Shown here in pieces: positions 1 through 8,388 of a stretch of DNA of 23,122 nucleotides. Where the stretch lies: NCBI GenBank assembly GCA_039180415.1, contig JBCDDH010000061.1, positions 1 through 23,122 on the forward strand, written 5' to 3'. Position 1 is the stretch's first letter, and each line of letters starts with the position of its first letter. A program made the translations under genes and the position numbers. Under the pieces are notes generated by a model. It searched no databases. It was given only the letters and a program-made list of their open reading frames with translations, and was not told where the DNA came from. This DNA is from CAZIXN01 sp039180415 (lineage in GTDB: Bacteria > Planctomycetota > Phycisphaerae > Phycisphaerales > Phycisphaeraceae).

Positions 1-206
1 GCCAAATCGCGGGTCTGCATTGTCTGTCTGTCTCGCGTCGGTCATTGTTTCAAGTTCATCCACGCATCGATTCAGTGTTTGCCTAGGTGTGCGCCCAAGG
101 CCGCGTCGATTGCCACTCGCACTTCTGGAGGAAGACGCGGCCATGTTGCAGCGATGTGATTAAATCCATCCAAGTTTGCACACGAATCTGCACCCGATGA
201 ATCAGC
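1..206. other. Non-coding or unassigned left edge
   Basis: No convincing gene lies here; the open frames crossing it are antisense shadows of the RNase HII-like gene or very short. The only structure seen is a perfect 9-bp inverted repeat, GGCCGCGTC at 99-107 and GACGCGGCC at 134-142, separated by 26 bases. A GGAGG at 127-131 precedes an ATG at 143, but that frame closes after six codons. Confidence 0.5.
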
Positions 207-256
207 AAAAAACCGTAAGCCATCGCTTTCGACTCCCCTTGGGGGTATTCGGTTTT
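207..256 (-). terminator. Possible terminator of the RNase HII-like gene
   Basis: Read on the minus strand, AAAACCG (256-250) pairs with CGGTTTT (215-209), ending in a run of six T at 212-207. A small inner CCCC/GGGG hairpin lies near 231-245. It begins 15 bases beyond the stop codon of the gene at 271. The long loop makes this only a candidate. Confidence 0.35.
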
Positions 257-270
257 CGGATCGATCTCGC

Positions 271-1329
271 TCAGGCTCGCCGGATCAGGCGGGCTTTTTC
301 GATGTCCAGCCTCGCCAGATGCGGGGCCAGGTCTCGCGCAAAGCGATTCGCGTCGGTGCCGTAACCGGCTGTGGGCTTGACCTCCGGCAGACGGTGCGCA
401 AACCATCGTTGAAACCGGGCCATGTACAACTCCCGGACATATTTCGCGGTCATGGACGCCAACGCGACCGGCAGGTGCAGGTCGTCGGCCTTGGGCATGA
501 AGCGAACCGACATACTTCGGCCGGCCGCGGAGTCGCGCAGTTCGTACGCTGAAACGTCGGCGTGCTCTTCCACGATGCTCACCGAGGCGCCGGGGATCGA
601 ACGGCTCAGCCTTGAGCTGTAGCGGGTGCGGCCGCCCTGGCGATCGACCACGACCTGAGGGTGGTGTTGGCCATGTCGCTCCCAGACGTGCCGCAGGTGA
701 TGGGCGATGAGCGTGAACGACACGTCGGCTTTCGACGCCGATCGCGCCAGCTTTGCGTTGAACGCGTCTTCGCAAAGCACGGCCACGCCCAGGCACGGGT
801 TGTCGCCCCCGGCGCTTAACCCCGTGTGTCGCGCGGCGCGGCGCAAGAGCCCCGCGTCTAGCGCGAGCGAATCGGCGTCGTGGCCGTTGCGCTTGGCGAC
901 CGCGGCCGTCGCTACCGGCAGGGCGTCCCACGGCGCGTCGGTGTCCTCCGCGTACCAGGCGGGCAAGTCGGTTCGGCGATGGTGCTGAGAACCGAACCGG
1001 TCGAGCAACGCCGCAAAGTCGCCGGGCATTTCGAAGCGCGTCGCGTGCAGGGCACCAAACGCGAGCACCGCGCGTTCGAGGTGGGGCACCGCGCCGTGGC
1101 CGTGCTTGCCCGACACGGTGAGTTTTTTCGAGTCCGCAACCGCGATGCGTCGGTCCGGGTCGCGCGGCTTGCGGCACACCGCCGCATTAAGCAACGTCCA
1201 GAAATCCACCGGCTCGGCGACGTCGGACGCCGCGGCCGATTCGTCGATGGCCAGCACGCAACGCCCCGCCGTGAGCGGCCCGAACTTCGGCCCGTACCCC
1301 GCTTCGTCGATCCCGGCGAACACTCGCAT
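271..1329 (-). CDS. RNase HII-like ribonuclease H, enlarged form
   Basis: The 352-residue product begins with G-I-D-E-A-G-Y-G-P (residues 6-14), the N-terminal signature of type 2 RNase H. D8 and E9 match the first catalytic acid and its neighbour. ADSKKLT (about 64-70), VVVDRQGG in the middle and a C-terminal ASMTAKYVREL segment match the DSKKL, the mid-protein Asp and the ASIxAKxxRD blocks of RNase HII. The family removes ribonucleotides and RNA primers from RNA-DNA hybrids in the cytoplasm. Ordinary RNase HII is about 200-260 residues; the extra length lies mainly between DSKKL and the mid-protein Asp. The Arg of the usual GRG motif is Tyr here, so substrate preference may differ. Start ATG has no clear Shine-Dalgarno sequence. 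It is divergent from the secreted protein at 1555. Family membership is fairly sure; whether it is the main RNase HII or a paralogue is not. Confidence 0.75.
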   Translation of the reverse strand: MRVFAGIDEAGYGPKFGPLTAGRCVLAIDESAAASDVAEPVDFWTLLNAAVCRKPRDPDRRIAVADSKKLTVSGKHGHGAVPHLERAVLAFGALHATRFEMPGDFAALLDRFGSQHHRRTDLPAWYAEDTDAPWDALPVATAAVAKRNGHDADSLALDAGLLRRAARHTGLSAGGDNPCLGVAVLCEDAFNAKLARSASKADVSFTLIAHHLRHVWERHGQHHPQVVVDRQGGRTRYSSRLSRSIPGASVSIVEEHADVSAYELRDSAAGRSMSVRFMPKADDLHLPVALASMTAKYVRELYMARFQRWFAHRLPEVKPTAGYGTDANRFARDLAPHLARLDIEKARLIRRA

Positions 1330-1433
1330 GACGTTTTCGGTTCAGATTTCTCAGGAAAATGCGGGAATTCGGGGCGGTATGGGGCTTCCGGGTAAACGGG
1401 CGAATCTTTTTTCCTCGTACCGCACAAGTTCGT

Positions 1434-1461
1434 TTGGCTTGGGCGGGTTGTATTGCATACT
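1434..1461 (+). promoter_or_regulatory. Candidate sigma70-type promoter
   Basis: TTGGCT (1434-1439) and CATACT (1456-1461) are separated by 16 bases, each matching four of six consensus positions. It lies about 95 bases before the TTG start at 1555, in the 225-base gap between the two divergent genes. No other obvious promoter was seen in that gap. Confidence 0.3.
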
Positions 1462-1554
1462 ACTTTTGGGCCGGTCGCAAGGAACCTGCGGTGTCGTCGG
1501 ATACCACGGGGTTTGCCGATCGTTCTGTTGCCTTGGAATCCACGGAGAAAAACC

Positions 1555-2385
1555 TTGACTATCCCCGCCCTGCCCCGTTCGTTCGCGTGTGCCTCCCGCG
1601 GCCTGTTCGCCCTCGTGATCGCCGCCAGCGGCTTGGCTCTGACCGGTCCCGAGGCCGAGGCCGGCCAGGTGTACCGCGACCTCCGCGACACGTCCCGCCG
1701 CACCACCAGCACCACGGGCAAAGTGCTCGTGGCGATCCCGAAAGACAGCAACGAATACAGCCACCTCGCCACCGCGACCCGCGGCTACCACGGCTCGCCC
1801 GTGCGTTGCGGGCTCGGCCATGACGAATCGCTCGATAACGCACGGTTCGTCCTGATGCGGCTACGGACCGAAGACCGGTACCTCAGCGGCTTCGATCTGT
1901 GCGAAGCCAACCGCGCCGGCCGCACCGTGCTGCGGACGATCCGCGGCAGCGATCGACACGCCGACTCGGCCCCCCGCGCAGAAGAAACCCGGCAGGCTTC
2001 GCCCGCCGACGTGATGACCGGTGGTTTCACGATCATCGCGGCCGGATCGACCAAGCGTTCCGACCTGCCCGAGGCGATGCGGAACGACGGCTGGGCGTTG
2101 CTCAACGCGAACCGCTTCCGCGATGCCGCCGACGCCTTCGCCGAGCGTGATCAGCTCGACGCCGCCGGCCAAGCCGGGCACGCGATCGCCCTGGCCATGA
2201 CCGGCCAACTCGACGACGCCGCCGACCGGCTCGCGTCGCTGGGCGACCCCGCCGCGGTGTCCTCCGAGCTCTCGCCGCGGCTGATGGCCCAGTTGGAGAC
2301 GCTGGCCGAGCTGATGCAAGCCGACCGCCCCGACGCCGCGGCCGTGCTTACCGCGATGGCCGGCGCGGATAACCCGGGCGCCTGA
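1555..2385 (+). CDS. Secreted protein of unknown function with helical C-terminus
   Basis: I choose the TTG at 1555, because GGAG (1544-1547) precedes it at normal spacing and translation then opens with a classical signal peptide: a basic start (residues ~8-15), a hydrophobic core (LFALVIAASGLAL) and a probable cleavage after A-E-A near residue 37. Upstream in-frame codons would add a basic, signal-spoiling extension. The mature ~240 residues have a mixed N-terminal part with no motif I recognise. Near the C-terminus there are alanine-rich helices (AWALLNANRFRDAADAF-like and GQLDDAADRLASLGD) that resemble TPR helices. I infer an exported, periplasmic or envelope protein. No enzyme motif is visible and no function is assigned. 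It is transcribed alone: a divergent gene lies upstream and a strong hairpin follows at 2411-2442. Confidence 0.65.
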   Translation: MTIPALPRSFACASRGLFALVIAASGLALTGPEAEAGQVYRDLRDTSRRTTSTTGKVLVAIPKDSNEYSHLATATRGYHGSPVRCGLGHDESLDNARFVLMRLRTEDRYLSGFDLCEANRAGRTVLRTIRGSDRHADSAPRAEETRQASPADVMTGGFTIIAAGSTKRSDLPEAMRNDGWALLNANRFRDAADAFAERDQLDAAGQAGHAIALAMTGQLDDAADRLASLGDPAAVSSELSPRLMAQLETLAELMQADRPDAAAVLTAMAGADNPGA

Positions 2386-2410
2386 GCAACCGGCAAATCT
2401 CCAAAACCCC

Positions 2411-2442
2411 GAACGCCCGGAGGCCTGCGTCTCCGGGCGTTC
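2411..2442 (+). terminator. Hairpin terminator after the secreted protein
   Basis: A perfect 12-bp stem (GAACGCCCGGAG at 2411-2422, CTCCGGGCGTTC at 2431-2442) encloses an 8-base loop, 25 bases after the stop codon. The T tail is poor (TTCTCGT), so termination may be inefficient, but position and stem quality support this role. It also insulates hflX, which starts 33 bases later. Confidence 0.6.
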
Positions 2443-2475
2443 TCGTAACTCCCGAGCCACCCGTACACTGTCTCG

Positions 2476-3831
2476 ATGGAATCCGGTTTACGCGAAAACC
2501 AACTGTCGGTCGGCCAGGAACCCGCTGTCCTGGTGGGGTTGCTGCTGCCCGGCTTCGGCGGCAACATCCACGACCCGCTCGACGAGCTCCGCGCCCTCGC
2601 GTCGTCGGCGGGGGCCGTCGTCGTAGACGAGCTGCTGCAAAAGAAGGCCAAACCCGAAGCGAAGACGCTGCTGGGCAAGGGCAAGGTTCAGGAACTCGCC
2701 AACCTCGTGAAAGCCCACGGCGCGAAGGTCGCGATCTTCGAGAACGACCTGTCGCCTCGCCAGATCGCCAACCTCGAAGAGGCGATCGAGTGCAAGGTCG
2801 TGGACCGCTCCGAGCTGATCCTCGACATCTTTGCCGCCCGCGCCCAGACCACCGAGGCCCGGCTCCAGGTCGAGCTCGCCCAGCTCGAATACACCTTCCC
2901 CCGCCTCCGCGCGATGTGGTCTCACCTCGAACGCATCACCGGCGGGGCCCCCACCGGTATCGGCACCCGCGGCCCGGGTGAGCAGCAGCTCGAAGTCGAC
3001 CGCCGCATCGTCCGCCGCAAGCTCAGCCAACTCCGCGGCGAGTTGGCGGGCGTCCAGGCCCGCAAGTCCCGGGAGGTCGCCGCCCGCAAGCTCGACCACT
3101 TCACCGTCGGCCTGGTCGGTTACACCAACGCCGGCAAGTCCACCCTGTTCAACACGCTCACCGACGCGGGCACCTACGCCGAAGATCAGCTCTTCGCCAC
3201 GCTTTCCACCAAGACCCGCACCTGGAAGCTCGGCGGCGGCGACGACGTGATGCTCTCCGACACGGTCGGCTTCGTCCGCGACCTGCCGCACCACCTGGTC
3301 GCCTCGTTCAAGGCCACGCTCGAAGAGGCGGTCCACGCCCACCTGCTGCTGGTCGTGCTCGATGTGTCCGACCCGCACTGTGTTGACCAGCTCCGTACCG
3401 TCCGCGAAACGCTCAACGACATCGGGGCCGGCGAAGACGACGGGAGTCAGACGCTCCTGCTGCTCAACAAGATCGACGCGCTCGAGCACAACGCCGACCT
3501 GCTCGTGCTGCAAAACGAAAACCCCGACGCCCTGCCCATCAGCGCCAAGACCGGACGAGGGCTCGACGAGCTGGTCGAAGCCGTCCGAGGGCACCTGCAC
3601 GGCGGGCTCCGCGAGACCGTCCTGCTCGTCGACATGGCCGACGGCAAAGCGCTCACCTTCCTCGAAAACCGCAGCGAGCGGGTGCTCGACCGGCAATACG
3701 AAGGCTCGACCGTCCGCATGACCGTCCGCATCGGTGGCAAACAACTCGAACGGCTTTGGGCGATGGGCACGAGCGCTCGACTCGAAGACCACGAGGCTGT
3801 TGCGGCCAGTAAGCCCGGTTGGGGGCGATAA
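2476..3831 (+). CDS. hflX: GTPase HflX
   Basis: This 451-residue protein has the full HflX architecture. An N-terminal HflX domain carries GKGKVQEL (about 67-74) and a following helical linker has the TRGPGEQQLE stretch (about 164-173). The GTPase domain has a P-loop G-Y-T-N-A-G-K-S (215-222), D-T-V-G-F as switch II (262-266), N-K-I-D as G4 (331-334) and S-A-K as G5 (356-358). A short C-terminal domain with a charged tail follows. HflX binds the large ribosomal subunit and, in studied bacteria, splits stalled or heat-damaged 70S ribosomes. Length and all motifs are normal, so function should be intact. No Shine-Dalgarno sequence precedes the ATG, and a TACACT -10-like hexamer ends six bases before it, so the message may be leaderless. 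The gene is monocistronic and converges on the transglutaminase-like gene. Confidence 0.96.
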   Translation: MESGLRENQLSVGQEPAVLVGLLLPGFGGNIHDPLDELRALASSAGAVVVDELLQKKAKPEAKTLLGKGKVQELANLVKAHGAKVAIFENDLSPRQIANLEEAIECKVVDRSELILDIFAARAQTTEARLQVELAQLEYTFPRLRAMWSHLERITGGAPTGIGTRGPGEQQLEVDRRIVRRKLSQLRGELAGVQARKSREVAARKLDHFTVGLVGYTNAGKSTLFNTLTDAGTYAEDQLFATLSTKTRTWKLGGGDDVMLSDTVGFVRDLPHHLVASFKATLEEAVHAHLLLVVLDVSDPHCVDQLRTVRETLNDIGAGEDDGSQTLLLLNKIDALEHNADLLVLQNENPDALPISAKTGRGLDELVEAVRGHLHGGLRETVLLVDMADGKALTFLENRSERVLDRQYEGSTVRMTVRIGGKQLERLWAMGTSARLEDHEAVAASKPGWGR

Positions 3832-3867
3832 AAAAACAGGGAAACCAAGAGAATCAGCAGAAGCAGA

Positions 3868-3904
3868 AAAGCAGAGCACAATTCGCGAACGTCGCTCCTG
3901 CTTT
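3868..3904. terminator. Bidirectional terminator between convergent genes
   Basis: AAAGCAGAGC (3868-3877) pairs with GCTCCTGCTTT (3894-3904), a 10-bp stem with one bulged C, enclosing TTCGCGAA. T-rich sequence lies outside the stem in both directions (TTTCTT on the plus strand; TTTTCTG on the minus strand). It lies between the stops of hflX and the transglutaminase-like gene, so it can serve both. Confidence 0.55.
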
Positions 3905-3937
3905 CTTGCGTTAATTGATTGGCCTGCGTTTCGTCGC

Positions 3938-5791
3938 TCAGCCCCCTGCCGCCAGACCCGTCTGCTGCTGGATCTTTGCTGCGATCTTCTCGGCCGTCCG
4001 CGTGTCGCCCGCTTCTCGCAGTTTTTCGACGTAGCGTGAGCCGACCCGGAAGTAATTGCTTTGCCGGGCGAAGTCCGCCGCCATCCGTTGCGGCACGTCC
4101 AGCTCGCGGAACGCCTCGCGGTACAGCACCACGACGCGTTCGGGCCGACCCGCATCGGTTAGCAGCTGCTCGAAACGTTCCAACGCCTGCAACACGTAGG
4201 GCCCGCCGTTAGCGAACCGGCGCACGATGTCTTCGTAATAATCCGCCGCCCGCCGCAGGTCGCCCGCGTGCTCCCAAAGCCCGCCCTGGATCATCAGGAT
4301 CTCCGCCGACAGGTCGTTTCGCCCTCGAACCTGACGCATCGCCTGCGCCCACTGCCGGCTCTGCTCGGCGACGTCGTCCACCGAGCCGAGGATCGGCCGA
4401 AGCACCGTCACCATAAAATCCGGATACCGCTGTCCGCACAACCGAACCAACGATTGCGACCACTTACGCTGCTGCGCCGTCGATAGCCGCCCGCCCTCGG
4501 CGAGTTCCGCCACCCGTAGCCAACCCTCAGCCAAGCCGACGTCGATCCGAAGCCCGGCCTCGATCAGCCCGAGCCGATCGTCCAGCGACGCCGAACGTAC
4601 CGCCGGCCGCGACGACGCCTCGACCAACGCGTCAAGCATCGCTTGGCCATCGGGCTGATCCGCGATCGAGCCCAGCAGCGTCGCCGCCCGCACCATCGCC
4701 GACGCCGCGTAACGCTGCGTCGGGGGCAGCGTGATCGCTTCGGCCAGCACCGACACGAAGCTGTCGTCCACCCACTTGCCGGTCTGCGGGTGCTCGGTGA
4801 CGCCGCGTACGCCCTGGTACGACGCGTACCGGCCCTCGTTGAAGTTCCACCCGCCACGGCCCCGACCTTGCTGCTCGAAGTACCCCACCCAGGCGTGGCT
4901 CACGTCGCCGCCCCGACCGATCGTGTAGGCCGCCGGCACCCCGATCGCCTTGCCGACCTGCACCGCGTAATACGCCTGATCCGCGCACACACCGCCGTAC
5001 TGCAAGATATTCGGCAAGCTGAAGCCTTCGACCGTGACGCGTTTGGGCGCACCGTTGCGGAAGTGGGCGTAGTCGTACCGGATGTCGAAGAACCGCCGGC
5101 CAACCGCACGGTCTCCCGCGTGATTGTCGAGCGCCCAGCGCATCTCTTCGATGCTCGCCGTGCTGTCCACCACCCACACCAACAGCGCTCCGGGGACGTC
5201 ACGCATCCCGAAGAGCATCTGCTTCTCGTGGTCGCGGAAGAACCGAAACAGCGCCACCGGATCGGTCGCCCGGACTTGGTTTTCGTTGACCCGCCGCTCG
5301 ATGTCGCGGTCGTGCACCACGCACAGCGCCGCGGCCAACCCGGGAAAGGCGTCCAGGTCCGCCCCGAACGCGTCGTCCAATTGTCCGAATACTCCCAACA
5401 CCCGCGCCGCGTCGTCGCCGTGCGGATCAAATAGGAATGCCAGCTCCCGCGCGGCCACCGGCCGCGCCCGGAGCCGTGCCAGCCAAGCCGCCGGCTCGGC
5501 CACTTTCGGATCGTCGAGCAACGCGACCAGCCCCGCCGCGTACCCCGCGTCCGCGAACGCCGCAAGGTCGCCCGTCCGACGGGTCAACGCCACTTCCGCC
5601 AGCCATTGTCCCGCTTCGTTGCCCGCCCGGTCTGCATCGCCGTGCTGCGCGAACGCGTCCAAAAGAGACTCGACCGGCGATTTCGCGATCGGCTCATCAG
5701 CTTCACCGCGGGCCAGCAAAGGCGTCGCGCAAACCAGAGCCATCATCAAACGGAGGCCGAGCAAGGAACCGGCGGACTTTATTCGTGGCAA
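3938..5791 (-). CDS. Secreted transglutaminase-like protein with helical repeats
   Basis: The start is a TTG at 5791-5789, preceded by GGGGA at good spacing, and gives a signal peptide (GSLLGLRLMMALVCATPLLARG, residues ~8-29). The centre carries a transglutaminase-like core: G-G-V-C-A-D-Q with the nucleophile candidate C269, and S-H-A-W-V with H299, thirty residues later. The third catalytic position is unclear; W-N-F-N (315-318) offers Asn rather than Asp. The C-terminal third is alpha-helical with TPR-like pairs (around WEHAGDLRRAADYYEDIV and VVVLYREAF). Such Cys/His folds act as proteases, transglutaminases or amidases; the substrate cannot be told. At 617 residues it is a multidomain exported protein, probably periplasmic. 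It follows the ApgM-like gene by 61 bases on the same strand, so cotranscription is possible though the functional link is not evident. The fold assignment is good, the activity is inference. Confidence 0.75.
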   Translation of the reverse strand: MPRIKSAGSLLGLRLMMALVCATPLLARGEADEPIAKSPVESLLDAFAQHGDADRAGNEAGQWLAEVALTRRTGDLAAFADAGYAAGLVALLDDPKVAEPAAWLARLRARPVAARELAFLFDPHGDDAARVLGVFGQLDDAFGADLDAFPGLAAALCVVHDRDIERRVNENQVRATDPVALFRFFRDHEKQMLFGMRDVPGALLVWVVDSTASIEEMRWALDNHAGDRAVGRRFFDIRYDYAHFRNGAPKRVTVEGFSLPNILQYGGVCADQAYYAVQVGKAIGVPAAYTIGRGGDVSHAWVGYFEQQGRGRGGWNFNEGRYASYQGVRGVTEHPQTGKWVDDSFVSVLAEAITLPPTQRYAASAMVRAATLLGSIADQPDGQAMLDALVEASSRPAVRSASLDDRLGLIEAGLRIDVGLAEGWLRVAELAEGGRLSTAQQRKWSQSLVRLCGQRYPDFMVTVLRPILGSVDDVAEQSRQWAQAMRQVRGRNDLSAEILMIQGGLWEHAGDLRRAADYYEDIVRRFANGGPYVLQALERFEQLLTDAGRPERVVVLYREAFRELDVPQRMAADFARQSNYFRVGSRYVEKLREAGDTRTAEKIAAKIQQQTGLAAGG

Positions 5792-5852
5792 GCGTGTTCC
5801 CCGTTTTCGAATCGATCGTGGACCCGCCCCAGTTTAGGAACACCCCGCCGAC

Positions 5853-7073
5853 TCACGAAACCCCGCTCCGCAAGAAAAACTCCATCAGTTCGTGGCCGCG
5901 TTCGATGTGCAGGTCCGACGCCTCGGCGTTGGCTTCGCTGAACGGCCGGCGGATCACACCGCCCACCTTGTGCCCCGCCAGCAAAAACGGCGGCGGCGTC
6001 GGGTCGTGCAGCCGGGTCTGCACCCGCGTGAAATGGTCCGGCAGCATCAACAACCGCCAAGGCTCACCGGTGTCTTGTTCGCGCTGCAACAACGCCGCGT
6101 GCAGCGGACCGACGACGTGCTTGTCAATCGCTTCGATGGCCGCCACCTTGGTCTGGACGTCCGCGGCGTGCGAGGCCTCGTCCGGGGCTTCGACGTGCGC
6201 CACCACCAAGTCGTAGTCGTCCAGCGCGGCCGCGGCGTAACGCCCGGTCGCGGCGTAGTCGTTGTCGTGGTACGAAGTCTGACCGGGCACGTCGAGGCGA
6301 TCCAAGCCGACAAATGACGCGAGGCCCGCGAGCAGGTCCACCGCAGTAATCATCGCCCCCCGGACCCCGAACCGCCGGTCAAACGACGGCATCGCGGGCC
6401 GCCGGCCCTGGCCCCAGGGCCACAGGTGCGTCGCGGGCAGCTCACCCATCTCGCTGCGCGTCAGGTTGATCTCGTGCTGCGCCAGAAACACCTGGGACTC
6501 CGCGATCAACCGCTGCAGCAAGCTCGCGTGCTTCCCGCCGACCGGCAGGTGCTTGCGGATGGGCGAGCCGAGGATGTCGTGCGGCGGCGTGGTGGCCAGC
6601 TCGTCCCAGTCCCGCGACTCGGACACGTCGCGCATGATGTTCCGGTAGCTCACGCCGGGGTAGAAAATCAGCCCGTCTTCCTCGAACACCTCGGCGAACT
6701 CGCGGATCAACCGGGCCCCCTCGGCCGAACTGATGTGCCCGCCCGAGTGGTCGTCCATCGTTCCGTCCACCACCGTGACGAGATTCACGCGGAAGACCCA
6801 GTCCTCCTCGCCCATCCCGATGCCCAGCGCCGCGGCCTCGAGCGGGGCGCGGCCGGTGTGGTATTTCTGCGGGTCGTACCCCAACAGCGACATCGTGCAT
6901 ACGTCCGAGCCGCAGGGCATGTCCGCCGGCGTCGTGACGACGGTGCCCAGCCGGGCGTGTTCGGCGAGCGCGTCGGTCTTAGGCGTCCGGGCCGCTTGCC
7001 ACGGGGTCCGACCGTCCAACTCTTCGATGGGGTAATCGGCCGCGCCGTCGGGGATAATCAAAACGTACTTCAT
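5853..7073 (-). CDS. ApgM-type phosphoglycerate mutase / proposed homoserine kinase
   Basis: The 406-residue product begins MKYVLIIPDGAADYP and continues with GSDV (about 55-58), SLLGYDPQKYHTGRAPLEAAALGI and, near the C-terminus, PDHFTRV and AHVEAPDEASH. These are the metal-binding and substrate blocks of the archaeal-type cofactor-independent phosphoglycerate mutase family, an alkaline-phosphatase-fold group with two metal ions. Two roles are known or proposed. One is interconversion of 3- and 2-phosphoglycerate in glycolysis. The other is an alternative homoserine kinase of threonine synthesis, proposed for the bacterial subfamily with this N-terminus in genomes lacking ThrB. The sequence looks closest to that bacterial subfamily, so I leave the symbol open. 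Start ATG has no clear Shine-Dalgarno sequence. Length is normal and nothing looks broken. The transglutaminase-like gene follows 61 bases downstream. Confidence 0.85.
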   Translation of the reverse strand: MKYVLIIPDGAADYPIEELDGRTPWQAARTPKTDALAEHARLGTVVTTPADMPCGSDVCTMSLLGYDPQKYHTGRAPLEAAALGIGMGEEDWVFRVNLVTVVDGTMDDHSGGHISSAEGARLIREFAEVFEEDGLIFYPGVSYRNIMRDVSESRDWDELATTPPHDILGSPIRKHLPVGGKHASLLQRLIAESQVFLAQHEINLTRSEMGELPATHLWPWGQGRRPAMPSFDRRFGVRGAMITAVDLLAGLASFVGLDRLDVPGQTSYHDNDYAATGRYAAAALDDYDLVVAHVEAPDEASHAADVQTKVAAIEAIDKHVVGPLHAALLQREQDTGEPWRLLMLPDHFTRVQTRLHDPTPPPFLLAGHKVGGVIRRPFSEANAEASDLHIERGHELMEFFLRSGVS

Positions 7074-7197
7074 CGACCGGACACGATAACGACGAGCGAG
7101 CGCCGTTGAATCGCAGACCGAGCCCCATCACGGGTCGGCAACGAGCGGCGAACGCGAAACGGGGCACGCGGCTCACCGCCCACTTCCCAAATGGCAC

Positions 7198-8388
7198 TCA
7201 CCCGGCGTCCGCGTCACGCGAACTACGAACCACGACCCGTTCGAAGAACACGGCCAGCAACTGACGGTCGTACTTGTCGCCGCCGTTTTCGCTCATGATC
7301 TCCAACACCTTGGGCAGCGGCATCGCCTTGCGATACGGGCGGTGGGTCCGCAGCGCGTCGAAGACATCGGCGAGCTGCGTGATCTGACTGCCCAGGTGCG
7401 GCACGTAACCGGGCTTGACGTGGGGGTATCCGGTGCCGTCGCGGTGGATGTGGTGCTCGTAAGCGATGATCGGCGCGATCTCGGGGACGCCGGGAGTCTC
7501 GAAGAGGGTCTTCGCGCCGTCGATCGGGTGGTTCCGCATGACGCGGAGTTCGTGGTCTTCGAGCCGGCCGGTTTTGTTCAGCAGTTCGACGGGCGTGTGC
7601 TTCTTGCCCACGTCGTGGAGCAGCGCAGAGATGGTGATGTCCCGGACGACCGCCGCGTTGAGCCCGATCGCTTCGGCCAGGCCGGCCGCCATGATGCCGA
7701 CGTTCACGGTGTGAATAAAGGTGTACTCGTCGTGCCGTTTGAGCTCGGCCATGGGCAGCATCGCGCCGGCCCCACCGCCGCGGACCGCGCCGGCGATCTG
7801 ATCGACCAGGTGGGCCAGGGCGTCCGCGTCATCACCGAGGCCGTCTCCGCCGCCGCTCGCGACGCGGTTCCAGATCGGGGCAAACGACTCGGCGGAGGCC
7901 TGCGCGTCGTCCGCAGTCAGCAGCGAAGGAAAGTCCGCCGCGTCGGGGGCCGCGTGACGCGGGTTGCCCTGCAGAAACACCGGCGATACGCCGGACGAGG
8001 CGAGCCGCTGCGGGTCGGCATCCGGCGGGTCTTCGGCTAACCGCGAAAGGAATTCTCGAACCTGCTCCGCCGTCCATCCGGGGCGTAAGGTCAGGCCGTC
8101 GATGCCGCGCAAGGACAACGCGGCGAACAAGCCTTCGAGCAGCTTGGCGGAGTCCGGCAGGCGGACGCCCTCGCACACCACCCGGTCTTCCACGCGCAGC
8201 ACCCGCAGGCTCGGCACCCCTTCCGCCGCGCGGCCTAACGCTTCGACGCCGGCCCGGACTTGGCTTTCAATCATCGCGTGCCCGGGCTCGTAGACCTGCC
8301 GGCCCAACAGCGCGGCCTGCAGCGCGAGCAGCCCGGCGTTGAGCGGCTCGAGGTACGAATCGGCTCGGAAGTCGTCGAGGGCGTTCAT
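7198..8388 (-). CDS. HD-GYP domain protein, probable c-di-GMP phosphodiesterase
   Basis: Residues ~15-125 form an N-terminal domain resembling the start of the upstream 712-residue protein. After a variable linker, residues ~215-390 form an HD-GYP domain: H226 (IHTVNVG), the H258-D259 pair in LLHDVGKKH, H287 (NHP) and HHIHRDGTGYP at 312-322. The metal-binding HD and the GYP signature are intact; the usual Glu after HH is Ile (I314), a replacement I believe occurs in other members. HD-GYP enzymes hydrolyse cyclic di-GMP to pGpG or GMP. No membrane segment or signal peptide is seen, so it should be cytoplasmic. Its ATG overlaps the upstream stop codon (ATGA at 8388-8385), which indicates translational coupling. 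It is the last gene of the cluster, with 124 bases to the next gene on the same strand. Confidence 0.88.
   Translation of the reverse strand: MNALDDFRADSYLEPLNAGLLALQAALLGRQVYEPGHAMIESQVRAGVEALGRAAEGVPSLRVLRVEDRVVCEGVRLPDSAKLLEGLFAALSLRGIDGLTLRPGWTAEQVREFLSRLAEDPPDADPQRLASSGVSPVFLQGNPRHAAPDAADFPSLLTADDAQASAESFAPIWNRVASGGGDGLGDDADALAHLVDQIAGAVRGGGAGAMLPMAELKRHDEYTFIHTVNVGIMAAGLAEAIGLNAAVVRDITISALLHDVGKKHTPVELLNKTGRLEDHELRVMRNHPIDGAKTLFETPGVPEIAPIIAYEHHIHRDGTGYPHVKPGYVPHLGSQITQLADVFDALRTHRPYRKAMPLPKVLEIMSENGGDKYDRQLLAVFFERVVVRSSRDADAG

Noticed and set aside
21..34. Short TCTG tetranucleotide run
   Set aside because: Three short copies only; too little to call a repeat.
2488..4155. 555-residue open frame on the minus strand over hflX
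   Set aside because: It is antisense to the clearly coding hflX and its translation is a low-complexity Gly/Val/Glu-rich shadow of high-GC codons.
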